Counted from the first letter of the stretch, positions 53,305-62,477 are shown. The stretch: 64,000 nucleotides of DNA from Dyadobacter sp. CY261 (GCF_021440085.1 NZ_JAKCPW010000001.1:434001-498000), one strand, 5' to 3'. Numbers and translations: made by a program. Notes: generated by a model from the sequence alone, not told the origin.

Positions 53305-53454
53305 ATGGTATATAATGCCCGACTGACTGGAATTCATGAAAAACAACTCAATCACTACGCATCCGGCCTCAAAAAGCCACGTCCTGCGCAGGTGAAAAAG
53401 ATAGAGAATGCATTACACAGATTGGGTGGAGAACTGCTTGCTATTGAATTGTAA
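53305..53454 (+). pseudogene. Remnant of an HTH/HicB-like antitoxin gene
   Basis: A 49-residue frame from ATG 53305 to TAA 53454 reads like only the last helix-turn-helix of a HicB/Xre-type protein: LTGIHEKQLNHYASGLKKPRP then KKIENALHRLGGELLAI. Such C-termini normally end a protein of about 100 residues or more; the N-terminal part is missing and upstream sequence is the trxA terminator. A truncated relic is the best reading, though a genuine small protein is possible. Confidence 0.5.
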
Positions 53455-53664
53455 TGGATTAGGTTGTTAGGAGTATTGTCGTTGGTCATGGTATTTGTTG
53501 TACATGCCTAAGGCATTTCCGAACATTCTGGTGTGACTTGTTGCTACCGATATTACATGCCTAGCGGCATTTGAATAAGCGGAAACTTGGATTTGGGGCT
53601 TAGACAATTCCGCGCTAAGTCGCGTAGCGACGTAAGATTAGTAGTGAATCGAAAAGCAACCCAT
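53455..53664. repeat. Intergenic stretch with short palindromic repeats
   Basis: Two related units, ACATGCCTAAGGCATTT (53502-53518) and ACATGCCTAGCGGCATTT (53555-53572), each contain a self-complementary ATGCC...GGCAT, and a third palindrome GTCGC-GTA-GCGAC lies at 53619-53631. No coding frame. These look like small interspersed repeats of the kind scattered in Cytophagales genomes (inference). Confidence 0.55.
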
Positions 53665-54357
53665 TTACCGTAAATCCCGTACGGATGTAACATTACCGTC
53701 AACTAATTTCAAAATTGCTGCAACATGCGCAAACATTACTGCCGGCACCACGAAAGCCGGCAGTAGCACAAATGGTGCTTTTAGCAAAGCAACATTGGGC
53801 TGGTCGAATGCGAATTGCTGGAATGGGAGCGGGGCTGAGAGGATGGCGCGAATAACAATGTTTAACAGCAAACCGAGACATGCGAAATTCCAGAGCAGCA
53901 ATGCTTTGTTGCCGAGAATACCCTTGCGATAACCCCACCAGACAAGCGGCGCGGTGATGCCGGACAGAATGTCGGGATTGCTTCCTTCGAAAGTCATTAA
54001 TTTCGGCACCTCGCCTGTCAGAAAAAGGCCCAGCAGTACAAGCTCCACAGCTATTCGGACCATATGGAGCAACGTAAGGTGTTTCAGAGACGTGTTTTCA
54101 AGTAAATACTTGTGTTTAAAAATTGTAATGAATGCGATTAAAAGTAACGGCGGCCCGATTGTCAATAAAAAATGCGGCGGCATGGTCCTGGTGTCCAGGT
54201 AAAAGCCTTTAATGCCAACCAGGAGTTGAGCAGGTATCCAGATTAATGCCACAAACCACATGAATTTTGCACCTTTCAGGGCTTTGTACAGGATTATCCA
54301 AGTTGCGACAACTGTTAAAAGAAAAAGTGAGGAGAGAAGTAATTGATTGGTTTCCAT
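53665..54357 (-). CDS. Hypothetical multi-pass membrane protein
   Basis: A 230-residue protein from ATG 54357 (an in-frame start 19 codons upstream is less likely). It has about seven hydrophobic segments and a short charged C-terminus, with no motif I recognise. It is the last gene of the minus-strand run that begins with the esterase at 62.5 kb; it follows the Crp/Fnr gene by 80 bases. Confidence 0.75.
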   Translation of the reverse strand: METNQLLLSSLFLLTVVATWIILYKALKGAKFMWFVALIWIPAQLLVGIKGFYLDTRTMPPHFLLTIGPPLLLIAFITIFKHKYLLENTSLKHLTLLHMVRIAVELVLLGLFLTGEVPKLMTFEGSNPDILSGITAPLVWWGYRKGILGNKALLLWNFACLGLLLNIVIRAILSAPLPFQQFAFDQPNVALLKAPFVLLPAFVVPAVMFAHVAAILKLVDGNVTSVRDLR

Positions 54358-54437
54358 GTCGATTGATTTATTTAATGCAAATAAAATCAATCGTTTTGCG
54401 AAGAATCTTGCCAAATGGCAACTAATGGCACACGCTG

Positions 54438-55034
54438 CTATTTCCCCGAAATTTCTTTCCTGATTCGGCTCAGCGAAGTATCCGTAATGCCCAAAAAAGA
54501 TGCGACGGTGCGTAAAGGCGCGTGGTAAAAAATGTCCGGACTGGTTTGGAGCAGTTGGAGATAGCGTGCTTCGGCAGTCTCAGTAATCGTTGATAGCATC
54601 CGGGATTTAAGATTGGAAAAACCTCGGACCAAAATACTTCTTCCGAACTCACGGAATTCAGGCAATGCGTGAAAAAGCTCGTTGAGGGTGGCATAAGTAA
54701 TCGCGAGACCAGCGCCGGGCGTGAGCACCTGGATGTTCTCGCGGGATGGGATGCGATGAAAGAAAGACGATACTTCAAAAACGACCTGTTTTTGACCGTA
54801 AAAGCCAGTTGTAATGTCGTTACCGTCCGGATCCATAGCAAAGGAGCGCATGAAACCATCGGTAACGAAAAGGTATTCATTTGATACCGAGCCTTCTTTA
54901 AGCAAAAAGTCTCCTTTGTTCAACTGCACATGGTAAAACCGCTCAGCGATTGCCGATGCCGTTTTGACCGGCATTGGAGAGGCTTCGATAATAAAATCAA
55001 CCAGCAGCAAACGTTCGGCCGCCAGGCTATTCAT
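54438..55034 (-). CDS. Crp/Fnr family transcriptional regulator
   Basis: A 198-residue protein (ATG 55034; ORF could extend three codons). An N-terminal cyclic-nucleotide-binding-like beta barrel (about 25-120; FLLKEGSVSNEYLFVTDG) precedes a short helix-turn-helix (RTVASFLGITDTSLSRIRKE). No Cys cluster for an FeS sensor is visible. It overlaps the end of the epimerase gene by eight bases, so belongs to the same transcript. Confidence 0.9.
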   Translation of the reverse strand: MNSLAAERLLLVDFIIEASPMPVKTASAIAERFYHVQLNKGDFLLKEGSVSNEYLFVTDGFMRSFAMDPDGNDITTGFYGQKQVVFEVSSFFHRIPSRENIQVLTPGAGLAITYATLNELFHALPEFREFGRSILVRGFSNLKSRMLSTITETAEARYLQLLQTSPDIFYHAPLRTVASFLGITDTSLSRIRKEISGK

Positions 55035-55905
55035 AAATCTCAATAGTAAAGCTGGCGGTAAAGACGCCTCCCGCTTCCAGTTTCAATATACCTTCTTTCG
55101 TCTCAAAATTCTGATCAGAATCGGCGTTATCGGCGATGCCGAGCCAGGGCTCGATGCAGACGAAATGGCCGCCCGGCTTTGCCCAGACACCGAGGTAGGG
55201 GAAATCATTGTAATGAACGGTGATTACCTGCCCTGATTTGGTGCTTCTGAGACTAACTTGTTTGGATATTAAATGCTTGAAAATCAATGCGTCATTATCA
55301 AACAAATGGCTGTTCAAATGCAGCACATTGGTGTGCTCCAGAACCGGTTTGGTTGTGTTTCCTACCAAACCGTTCTTTTCAAGTATCCAGGTCGAGTCGT
55401 TTTCGATGGCTTCAAATTCGAGATAGTAATCTTCATAAACCTCGCCTTCGTGCAGCGGGCATTTGAACGCAGGGTGGCCGCCAAGAGAGAAAAGCATTTC
55501 CACGCTGCCATGGTTGATTACTTTATGATCGACAATTATCCTTTTACCATCGAGCCTATATGTGATCTGAAACTCGAATTCAAAAGGATAAATCGCTAAC
55601 GTTTCTTGGCTGTATATTAATGTAAATGTAAGACTGTCAGGGGTTTGAGTTGTAAGCTTTACATTCGCATTATTCCGCACGATTCCGTGACGGGGCACAG
55701 CATATTCCTGCCCGTTGTATTTGACAAAACCATTCTTGATCGCGCCAATCACAGGAAAAAGTACCGGCGCATGGCTGGCCCAAACATTTGGGTCAGCATT
55801 CCAAAGGAAATCGGCACCTGTTAGGGTGGATCGGATCTGGCAAAGTTCAGCACCGGTTTCCTGCACGGAAATTTTCAGGTGGTCATTTTGAATGGAATAG
55901 TTCAT
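55027..55905 (-). CDS. Aldose 1-epimerase family protein
   Basis: A 292-residue cytoplasmic galactose-mutarotase-like protein. Catalytic His in PRHGIVRN (about 87), HPAFKCP (about 150) and a C-terminal Glu in CIEPWLG are present, as in the YeaD/LacX-type subfamily. ATG 55905 is chosen because it begins the conserved MNYSIQNDHLKI, starting five bases after the aminotransferase stop. It interconverts anomers of sugars or phosphosugars. Confidence 0.9.
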   Translation of the reverse strand: MNYSIQNDHLKISVQETGAELCQIRSTLTGADFLWNADPNVWASHAPVLFPVIGAIKNGFVKYNGQEYAVPRHGIVRNNANVKLTTQTPDSLTFTLIYSQETLAIYPFEFEFQITYRLDGKRIIVDHKVINHGSVEMLFSLGGHPAFKCPLHEGEVYEDYYLEFEAIENDSTWILEKNGLVGNTTKPVLEHTNVLHLNSHLFDNDALIFKHLISKQVSLRSTKSGQVITVHYNDFPYLGVWAKPGGHFVCIEPWLGIADNADSDQNFETKEGILKLEAGGVFTASFTIEIYE

Positions 55906-55910
55906 ATCGA

Positions 55911-57122
55911 TCAGGAATTCAGGACTTTTAGAATAATTGAGCAAGCCTCGCGGATTTGCTCTTCTGCAATAGTCAATGGAGGTGCAATGCGCATGGAGTT
56001 GTCGCAGAACAGGAACCAGTCGGTCACGACGCCCTGTGCAATGCACCGGTCGATGGTATCTTTTAGTTTATCAAAGGATTCCATTTCCGCCGCAAGCATA
56101 AGGCCTTTTCCCCGGATTTCCCGGATTTTCGGGTGAATTAATAGCGATCTAAACAAGTCGCCTTTGCCGATAGCTGCCTCGGAAAGGTTTTCATCGATGG
56201 TTACACGAAGGGCAGCCAACGAAGCCGCACAGCTCACGGGATGCCCGCCAAAAGTGGTAATATGTCCCAGTATCGGATTGGTTTTCAGTACTTTCATAAT
56301 CTGTTGTGAAGCCATGAAAGCACCGATCGGCATGCCCCCGCCCATTCCCTTGGCGCTGAGCAGGATGTCGGGGTAAATGCCATATTGTTCGAAAGCCCAG
56401 AAGCTCCCCGTGCGGCCAAAGCCAGTCTGGATCTCATCCAGGATCAGCAACGTGCCAGTTTCCGAGCATTTTTCCCGCAAGGCGGCAAGGTACCCCACCT
56501 CAGGGACGCGTACGCCGGATTCACCGCCAATGACTTCAATAATAACAGCGGCAGTTTGCTCAGAAATCTTATCCAGATCAGCCAGATAACCGTGTTGAAT
56601 ATGTTTTATGCCGGGTAAGAGCGGACGAAAATTTCGTTTAAAAAATTCAGCCCCGGCGAGACTCAATGCGCCCTGCGTGGCTCCGTGATAGGCGTTGTAG
56701 CAGGAAATAAACTCCTTTCGTTTGGTGAACCGTTTGGCCAGTTTCATCGCACCCTCTACCGCCTCGGTACCCGAATTGGTGAAATACACATTATCGATCA
56801 GCCCGAATGGGGAAGGGTGAGGCATTTCGATATCCAATGTGTCGGTCAAGGCTTTCGCAAGTTGCACCTGGCTGCTTTGTACGTATTCGCCGTACACAAG
56901 CAGGTGCATGTGCTTATCGAGTTGCGCGTGGATGGCCGCGAGTACCTGCGGGTGCCGATGGCCGACGTTGCTGACGCCAATGCCGGAAATCAGGTCCATG
57001 TACGATTTGCCGTCAGGCCCGTACATATAAATGCCCTCGGCTTTTTCAATTTCAAGGGCAAGAGGAAAATCGGAAGTCTGCGCCAGGTTGTCGAAAAAGT
57101 GCTGGCGATGTGAGATATGCAT
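55911..57122 (-). CDS. Class III aminotransferase (ornithine/acetylornithine-type)
   Basis: A 403-residue PLP enzyme. ATG 57122 overlaps the region of the preceding stop at 57124 and gives the usual N-terminus. It shows YTNSGTEAVEGAMKLAKRFT, the PLP ring-binding LDEIQTGFGRTG, and the Schiff-base Lys in LSAKGMGGGMPIGAF. The class includes enzymes acting on ornithine, acetylornithine, lysine or other omega-amino acids; the substrate here is unknown. In the amidoligase operon it could supply or remove an amino building block (inference). Confidence 0.92.
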   Translation of the reverse strand: MHISHRQHFFDNLAQTSDFPLALEIEKAEGIYMYGPDGKSYMDLISGIGVSNVGHRHPQVLAAIHAQLDKHMHLLVYGEYVQSSQVQLAKALTDTLDIEMPHPSPFGLIDNVYFTNSGTEAVEGAMKLAKRFTKRKEFISCYNAYHGATQGALSLAGAEFFKRNFRPLLPGIKHIQHGYLADLDKISEQTAAVIIEVIGGESGVRVPEVGYLAALREKCSETGTLLILDEIQTGFGRTGSFWAFEQYGIYPDILLSAKGMGGGMPIGAFMASQQIMKVLKTNPILGHITTFGGHPVSCAASLAALRVTIDENLSEAAIGKGDLFRSLLIHPKIREIRGKGLMLAAEMESFDKLKDTIDRCIAQGVVTDWFLFCDNSMRIAPPLTIAEEQIREACSIILKVLNS

Positions 57123-57123
57123 T

Positions 57124-58317
57124 CTAATGTTCAAAAAAACTGGCACTACCGCCTACCCAGGTGAAATCCTTGTTATACCGGACGCCGATCATTTCGCCCC
57201 GGCTCAATCGGCTCAGGCTGATCAACAACTCCGGTTTTTCGGCATTGTCCGGCCAGCCGTACATCATGCGGATTTCGCATTTCACCAGCCCGTCGGGTGC
57301 CTGGATCACAGGTTCGTAGACGACTTTTCGCTGCAAGATATAATTTTCCGGGTCGCCAATAGCCTCCAGATCCGGTTTTGTAAGATGTAATTGCACGCCG
57401 GAGCCCGCAAAGGAGAACAGGGGTTTTAATACAAAATTTTCAAGATCAGCGGGAAAGATGCCATTGTATTCGCTCAAAAAATGTGTTTCCGGCACGAATT
57501 CCCCCTTCAGAAAAGGCATAGCAAACTTACTGATCCTGAAAAACCAGTTGGGATGGCCTACCCATTGTACATCAACTTCATCGGTGAAATGATAGCTGGT
57601 TTGCAGGTCGGGATAGGTGAAAAGATCGTCGAAGATAAGGCGGTTGTAAATCCGCTTGACCTGGATTTTTCGACCGTCTTTTTCATAAAAAAGCTGACGG
57701 CCTTCACGGATAAGCTTGGTATAGCAAACCGGTTCTATGCCCAGCATTTGCCCGGTTACAGCAAAATCGATCCGCGTTTTTTGCTTTTCCGGGAAAATTT
57801 CAAGAAGAATTACATTTTCCGGCAGCTCATCGCCAAGGATCAGCGCTTTCAATTTAGCTACATATTCATTGTAAAAACTGGCACCAAACAGGTAACCGAA
57901 GTTTTGAGGAACATTAAAAAACTTCTTGAAAGACTCGGATAGAAAAGCCTGATAGCCGAATATTGATGGAAATCCCTGTAATTCTATGAGCTGGGGTACC
58001 AGCTCGCCATTTGTATTCCGGCAAATAGCATAATCGATAGCCAGGAACGAGGTGTGTGCATTTTCCCCGGGTACGTGCTGGTTGGAAGGGACGGCGCGGT
58101 CTGTTTTCTTTCGAAAATCGGGTGATAGCAGCGTAGCGATAATTTCATCGGATGCCTGCCTGATCTTCTCTGTCAGTTCCCTCGGCACAAAGACAGGCGT
58201 TTCTGCAACCCTGAAATCCAGCTGACCGGGAAACGCCGAATTCAGTGAATCGACAAACTCATTATATCCATTCTCGGTAAAAGAGTTGTTGAACGCTTCC
58301 CTCGCTTGCTTATGCAT
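57124..58317 (-). CDS. Circularly permuted ATP-grasp-like ligase
   Basis: A 397-residue protein. The order of ATP-grasp elements is swapped: the metal-site hairpin AIDYAICRNTNGELVPQLIELQGFP (Asp95, Glu112) lies N-terminal, while the ATP-binding Lys strand FVLKPLFSFAGSGVQL (Lys298) and the YILQRKVVYEP strand (Glu335) are C-terminal. This matches circularly permuted ATP-grasp proteins, which link carboxylates to amines. The expected second metal ligand (usually Asn after Glu) reads Gln114. It overlaps the amidotransferase stop by eight bases and the aminotransferase start follows closely. The reaction is unknown. Confidence 0.78.
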   Translation of the reverse strand: MHKQAREAFNNSFTENGYNEFVDSLNSAFPGQLDFRVAETPVFVPRELTEKIRQASDEIIATLLSPDFRKKTDRAVPSNQHVPGENAHTSFLAIDYAICRNTNGELVPQLIELQGFPSIFGYQAFLSESFKKFFNVPQNFGYLFGASFYNEYVAKLKALILGDELPENVILLEIFPEKQKTRIDFAVTGQMLGIEPVCYTKLIREGRQLFYEKDGRKIQVKRIYNRLIFDDLFTYPDLQTSYHFTDEVDVQWVGHPNWFFRISKFAMPFLKGEFVPETHFLSEYNGIFPADLENFVLKPLFSFAGSGVQLHLTKPDLEAIGDPENYILQRKVVYEPVIQAPDGLVKCEIRMMYGWPDNAEKPELLISLSRLSRGEMIGVRYNKDFTWVGGSASFFEH

Positions 58318-59152
58318 AGGCTGGCTGGAAACTTTTGTTGAATGCGTTTTTCAAAAATGTCGGAATAATGACGGCTTCGGTCATCGAAATTTTGTCGGGA
58401 TCGTTCAAATGTGCGATCATGTCGTTGTATTTCTGCTCTCCATGCGCTTTGATGATCGCTTCCTTTTTGTCTTCATTTAGGAAATAGCGTAGCATTCCTT
58501 CCGCATCGGCTTCCGGGTGAAACTGGGTACCTACAATCTCATTCGAAAAGCGAATAGCCATCACAGCGCGTTCCAATGGTACGTGCGGTCGCATTTTTTC
58601 AAGACAAAGCAGTTTTGCCCCCAGATTGTCAAATGCGAACTGATTCGGCATTGTAAGCTGGAAGTCCCGCGAATCGACGATCCAGAATGGGTCGTGCAAT
58701 GCATTCAGCAGTGGATCTTTACGACCTGACGAAGTTATATGAACCGGAAACGTTCCAAATGAAGTTTTTCGCCTTTTACTTACGGCCGCCAGCTCCCAGT
58801 GAATGCAAGCCATTTGAAAAGAATGGCAAATCAGGAACAAATGCTTTTTAACACGATTCTGCCGTTTCGAGTTGTAAGCCAACATTTTATCAAGAAAACC
58901 AAAGAATTTCTTTTCCCACGCCTCTCCAGCCGGTGCGGGATTGCCCGGTCCGCCTGTGGAAATATAAGCGTCGAAATCCATTCCCGGAACTTCGAGCCTT
59001 TGTCTCACATCAAAAACAGTAAATTCGACGGGCACATGCTCGTGCTCTCCGAATGCGGTGATGATCTTTTTAATGCATCGCATTCCTTCGTTTGGATGTC
59101 CGTCGTACATATCAAGGATCGCGATCCGGAAATGCTTTTCATTGGTCGTCAT
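58310..59152 (-). CDS. Class I glutamine amidotransferase-like protein
   Basis: A 280-residue GATase of the GMP-synthase type. The catalytic triad is Cys109 in LICHSFQM, His212 and Glu214 in QFHPEAD; STGGPGNP supplies the oxyanion region. The usual GxCxGxQ around the Cys is altered (ICHSF), so glutaminase activity is likely but substrate choice may differ, or it could hydrolyse a gamma-glutamyl amide. It overlaps the permuted ATP-grasp gene by eight bases, suggesting a functional pair. Confidence 0.88.
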   Translation of the reverse strand: MTTNEKHFRIAILDMYDGHPNEGMRCIKKIITAFGEHEHVPVEFTVFDVRQRLEVPGMDFDAYISTGGPGNPAPAGEAWEKKFFGFLDKMLAYNSKRQNRVKKHLFLICHSFQMACIHWELAAVSKRRKTSFGTFPVHITSSGRKDPLLNALHDPFWIVDSRDFQLTMPNQFAFDNLGAKLLCLEKMRPHVPLERAVMAIRFSNEIVGTQFHPEADAEGMLRYFLNEDKKEAIIKAHGEQKYNDMIAHLNDPDKISMTEAVIIPTFLKNAFNKSFQPAYA

Positions 59153-59273
59153 TTCAGCGGGTGGCCGACCCGTGTCAGTGGATCAGCCGTTTAAGTTATA
59201 AGTTGGGTAATCCATTTTTAACAATTGTCTTCCTGATTAGTTCGGATTTTACGCTGGAAGTGTAATTTAGTTC

Positions 59274-60374
59274 TCAGCCAATCCCAATTTTGGTCTCAGA
59301 AACGATATAATCTACTACCGCATTCAAACTACCTGTTTGCTCGAAAACGGCCAACTGGCGGTCTGCACCGGTACCCATTTCGAGGATCTGATGAATGTAA
59401 TCGATCTCGTGGCGGCTACCCAGGCCGTCTACTACATCGTCGATAAATTCGAGGAGCTCGTGGATCAGGATTTTGTACTCCACCTCTTCCTGCTTTCCGA
59501 AGTCAATTAGCTTGCTGCTAATTCCGTATCTGGCCGCGCGCCATTTGTTTTCGTTGATGAGCATCCGGTGATAGGGCCGGAAGCTCAGGTTTTGGCTGTG
59601 CAGCTTGTGGATCTTCGCGACGAGTGCTTGCATGATCGCAGCCAGGCATATGGTCTCGTCTGTACGCATGGGCACGTCGCACATACGGAACTCGATCGTA
59701 TTGAAGAACGGGTGAACGCGAATGTCCCACCAGATTTTCTTGCCATTGTCGATGCAATTCGTCTTGACCAGCAGCTCCACGTACTCATCATACTCTGCCG
59801 CGCTCGAAAAGAAATCGGGGATGCCGGTTCTGGGAAATTTATCAAAAACCTTAGAGCGGTAAGATTTGAAGCCAGTGTTCCGCCCGCACCAGAACGGGGA
59901 GTTAGTTGATAATGCGTAAATGTGCGGCAGAAAATACCTCACCGCATTCATGATCTGGATTCCCTCGTTCCGGCTCTCGATGCCAACGTGCACGTGCAAC
60001 CCGAAAATGAGGTTGCCACGAGCCACATCCCTCATTTCATCTATAATCTGGTCGTAGCGTGGGTCGGCCGTGATGAGCTGGTCTACCCAGTCGGCAAACG
60101 GGTGCGTGCCTGCGGCAGCCACGTGCAGGTCTTGTTTCTCGGCCAGGTCAAGGATCATTTTGCGCAGGTAGGTCACTTCTTCCCGTGCCTCCTGGATATT
60201 GTGGCAGATATTGGTACCTACTTCCACGACTGCCTGGTGCATTTCCGCCTTCACACGTTCCTTCAATGTGATTTTTCCATCTTCAACCAGCTTCGACATA
60301 TGCGACCGCAGGTTTCGCGTAATGGGGTCGATGGTCTGAAACTCTTCTTCAATTCCCAGGGTGAATGTTGCCAT
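59274..60374 (-). CDS. GCS2-type carboxylate-amine ligase (YbdK family)
   Basis: A 366-residue ATP-dependent ligase. It starts FTLGIEEEFQTIDP, the GCS2/YbdK signature, with HQAVVEVGTNIC, HVHVGIES and EFRMCDVPMRTDETIC giving further family blocks. Relatives make gamma-glutamylcysteine or other dipeptides. It lies 27 bases downstream of the ATP-grasp gene and 121 bases upstream of the amidotransferase gene, all on one strand. Confidence 0.93.
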   Translation of the reverse strand: MATFTLGIEEEFQTIDPITRNLRSHMSKLVEDGKITLKERVKAEMHQAVVEVGTNICHNIQEAREEVTYLRKMILDLAEKQDLHVAAAGTHPFADWVDQLITADPRYDQIIDEMRDVARGNLIFGLHVHVGIESRNEGIQIMNAVRYFLPHIYALSTNSPFWCGRNTGFKSYRSKVFDKFPRTGIPDFFSSAAEYDEYVELLVKTNCIDNGKKIWWDIRVHPFFNTIEFRMCDVPMRTDETICLAAIMQALVAKIHKLHSQNLSFRPYHRMLINENKWRAARYGISSKLIDFGKQEEVEYKILIHELLEFIDDVVDGLGSRHEIDYIHQILEMGTGADRQLAVFEQTGSLNAVVDYIVSETKIGIG

Positions 60375-60401
60375 AATGCAAAGGCGGCTGATTTTAGTTT
60401 G

Positions 60402-61736
60402 TCAGGATTTTTTCAGTTTGGAGTTTTTCGCGGGTGCTTTGGTGGCGGCCGCTTTGGTGGTCGGTATTTTGGGTTCCGCTTCGGCGATTGGACCTTTAAC
60501 AATAGCACCCAGGGATTTGGCGGGCTTTTTCGGCGCTGCGGTTTTTACTTTTACTTCTGTGGCTGACGGGGTAGATGGTGTATTTTTAACCTCTGTGATA
60601 GACGGAGTAGCTTCTGCGGCCTCGACCGGTTTTGCGGCGGGCTTTGTTGCCTTTGTAGGTGTCGTCGCGTTTGTAACTGGTTTCGCCGCCGGAGTTGCGA
60701 CTTTGGCCGACTTAGCTGGTGCTTTTGGTTTCACAGGCTCGGTATCTGCCGGCGTTGTGACTTCGGCTATTGCCGGGGTTGGAACACTACTCACAGCTTG
60801 GTTTATAAATGTACCCCAGGTAAGATTAATCTGTCCGGGAGCCTGCTTTTTTGCCCTTTCGATGGCCATGTTCGCGGCTGCTTCTACCACCCATTCAAAA
60901 TTATCGCGCCCTACCGAGTAGATATCTGCATCCGGCGCAGGGTTGCAGAAATCGATCGCATAGGGAATGCCGTCGCGCACTGCGAATTCGACGGTGTTAA
61001 AGTCGTAACCCAATGCAATATTGAGTTTCAATGTATAATCTTTGATCGTTTCAAGCAGCTTCTCGCGCTCTTCGCCTTGTGCTTTCAAATCGGCAGCGTA
61101 GCGTAAATGGTGCGGGTTGCGCGGTTCGTAAGGCATTACCAGCACGTCTTTCTGCCCAATGCAATAGCAGCGCACATAATCGTCAAACACGATTTCCTCC
61201 TGCAACATCATCACCAGTTGGCCTGTTTCCTCATGTTTCATCCACATATCCTGCGGGTTCACCACGCGGTAGACGCTCTTCCAGCCGCCACCATCATGCG
61301 GTTTCATGTAAGCCGGAAAGCCCACATACTGAAATATCTCTTCCCACGCCATCGGAAATGCAAGGTTTCGGAACGACGTTTCGGAAGTGTTTTCTGGCCG
61401 TTGTTTGGATGGAAGCAATACCGTTTTTGGTACAGGTATGCCAATTTTCTCTGCCAGCGCATTGTTAAAGAACTTCTCATCTGCGCTCCACCAGAACGGG
61501 TTGTTGATCACCGCCGTGCCCGCAATCGCAGCGTTTTTGAGATAGGAACGGTAGAATGGTACATCCTGCGAGATGCGGTCGATAATCACGGCATATTCAT
61601 TAGGTGCGGCTTGTATGACCTTATCGATGGTAACGGCTTCCGCCACAATGCCGTCCTCACTCTTACTATTGACTCTTTCGATAAACGCGTTCGGGAAGGT
61701 ATTTTCCATTCCGAACAGGATTCCAATCTTTTTCAT
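60402..61736 (-). CDS. ATP-grasp ligase with Ala/Lys/Pro/Thr-rich C-terminal tail
   Basis: A 444-residue protein. Residues 1-310 form an ATP-grasp domain: FPAYMKPHDGGGWKSVY (Lys, Gly loop, about 140-155), MMLQEEIVFDDYVRCY (about 176-191) and the metal-site FAVRDGIPYAIDFCNPAPD (Asp262, Asn265). Residues 311-444 are low-complexity, rich in Ala, Lys, Pro, Thr with PAKPA- and TKATKPAAKP-like units, resembling linker histone tails. Typical relatives would stop near 310. The tail could bind nucleic acid or be an acceptor for modification (inference). It follows the esterase gene by 27 bases and precedes the GCS2 gene by 27. Confidence 0.85.
   Translation of the reverse strand: MKKIGILFGMENTFPNAFIERVNSKSEDGIVAEAVTIDKVIQAAPNEYAVIIDRISQDVPFYRSYLKNAAIAGTAVINNPFWWSADEKFFNNALAEKIGIPVPKTVLLPSKQRPENTSETSFRNLAFPMAWEEIFQYVGFPAYMKPHDGGGWKSVYRVVNPQDMWMKHEETGQLVMMLQEEIVFDDYVRCYCIGQKDVLVMPYEPRNPHHLRYAADLKAQGEEREKLLETIKDYTLKLNIALGYDFNTVEFAVRDGIPYAIDFCNPAPDADIYSVGRDNFEWVVEAAANMAIERAKKQAPGQINLTWGTFINQAVSSVPTPAIAEVTTPADTEPVKPKAPAKSAKVATPAAKPVTNATTPTKATKPAAKPVEAAEATPSITEVKNTPSTPSATEVKVKTAAPKKPAKSLGAIVKGPIAEAEPKIPTTKAAATKAPAKNSKLKKS
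60405..60806 (-). repeat. Low-complexity coding tract (AKPT tail)
   Basis: The codons of residues 311-444 of the ATP-grasp protein use Ala, Lys, Pro, Thr, Val and Ser in irregular short repeats. It is in frame, without a stop, and unlike any neighbour. Confidence 0.8.
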
Positions 61737-61763
61737 ATCAAGGTTTTTGAGTTGTGTTTTTGA

Positions 61764-62477
61764 TTACTGCAAAACAAGGCGTGAGAGATAGTCGGGAAAC
61801 ATCTTGTTCCAGAGAGGCCAGTCGTGCTTCTCCCAGCCGCGGATATCCAGCCAGTGTTCGATGCCATTGTTGTTGAGGACGGACGACATCCGGATATTGC
61901 TATCGAGGCAAATGTCCCAGTCGGACGTGCCGAGAACGATCTTCATATGGCCGAAGCGCCAGCCCTGTTCGTTAGGCATAAAATCGACGGGATTGTTGAA
62001 ATACACGGCGTCGTCATAGTAGCCGTCCAAAAAGCCACGGATATCGAATGCGCCACTCATGCTGACCAGATAGGCGACCAAATCGGGGTGGCGGAAGGCG
62101 AAATTGGCGGCATGAAACCCGCCGAAACTGCAACCCGCGACGCCGATTTTACCTACATTACATTGCGTTTTAATGTAGGGAACGAGCTCGTTTTTGAGGA
62201 ATTTATCATACTGTATGTGGTTTAGCACCCGGTGTTCCGGGTTGAGGTGCTTGCCGTACCAGGAATCGGCATCGATGCTGTCGACACAGTAAATCTTGTA
62301 TTTGCCCGACTCCACAAGCCACCGCACCGACTCGATCAATCCCATGTCTTTGGCCTGGTAATATCTGCCAAGCGTTGTCGGAAAAAGCAAAATAGGGTAG
62401 CCCCAATTGCCGAAAACGAGCATCTCCACGTCTTTGCCGAGATGATGAGAATAGTATTTAATGTGCTTCTCTTCCAA
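61764..62477 (-). CDS. Alpha/beta hydrolase esterase, first gene of the ligase operon
   Basis: About 237 residues if translation begins at TTG 62477 (LEEKHIKYYSHHLGKDVEM); an earlier TTG at 62519 is in frame, and no ATG precedes residue 33, so the start is uncertain. Nucleophile Ser is in GVAGCSFGGFHA (about 121), with a later HDW near the C-terminus supplying the His. It resembles small esterases related to EstA/enterochelin esterases. Role in the ligase cluster may be hydrolysis of an ester or amide precursor (inference). Confidence 0.82.
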   Translation of the reverse strand: MEEKHIKYYSHHLGKDVEMLVFGNWGYPILLFPTTLGRYYQAKDMGLIESVRWLVESGKYKIYCVDSIDADSWYGKHLNPEHRVLNHIQYDKFLKNELVPYIKTQCNVGKIGVAGCSFGGFHAANFAFRHPDLVAYLVSMSGAFDIRGFLDGYYDDAVYFNNPVDFMPNEQGWRFGHMKIVLGTSDWDICLDSNIRMSSVLNNNGIEHWLDIRGWEKHDWPLWNKMFPDYLSRLVLQ

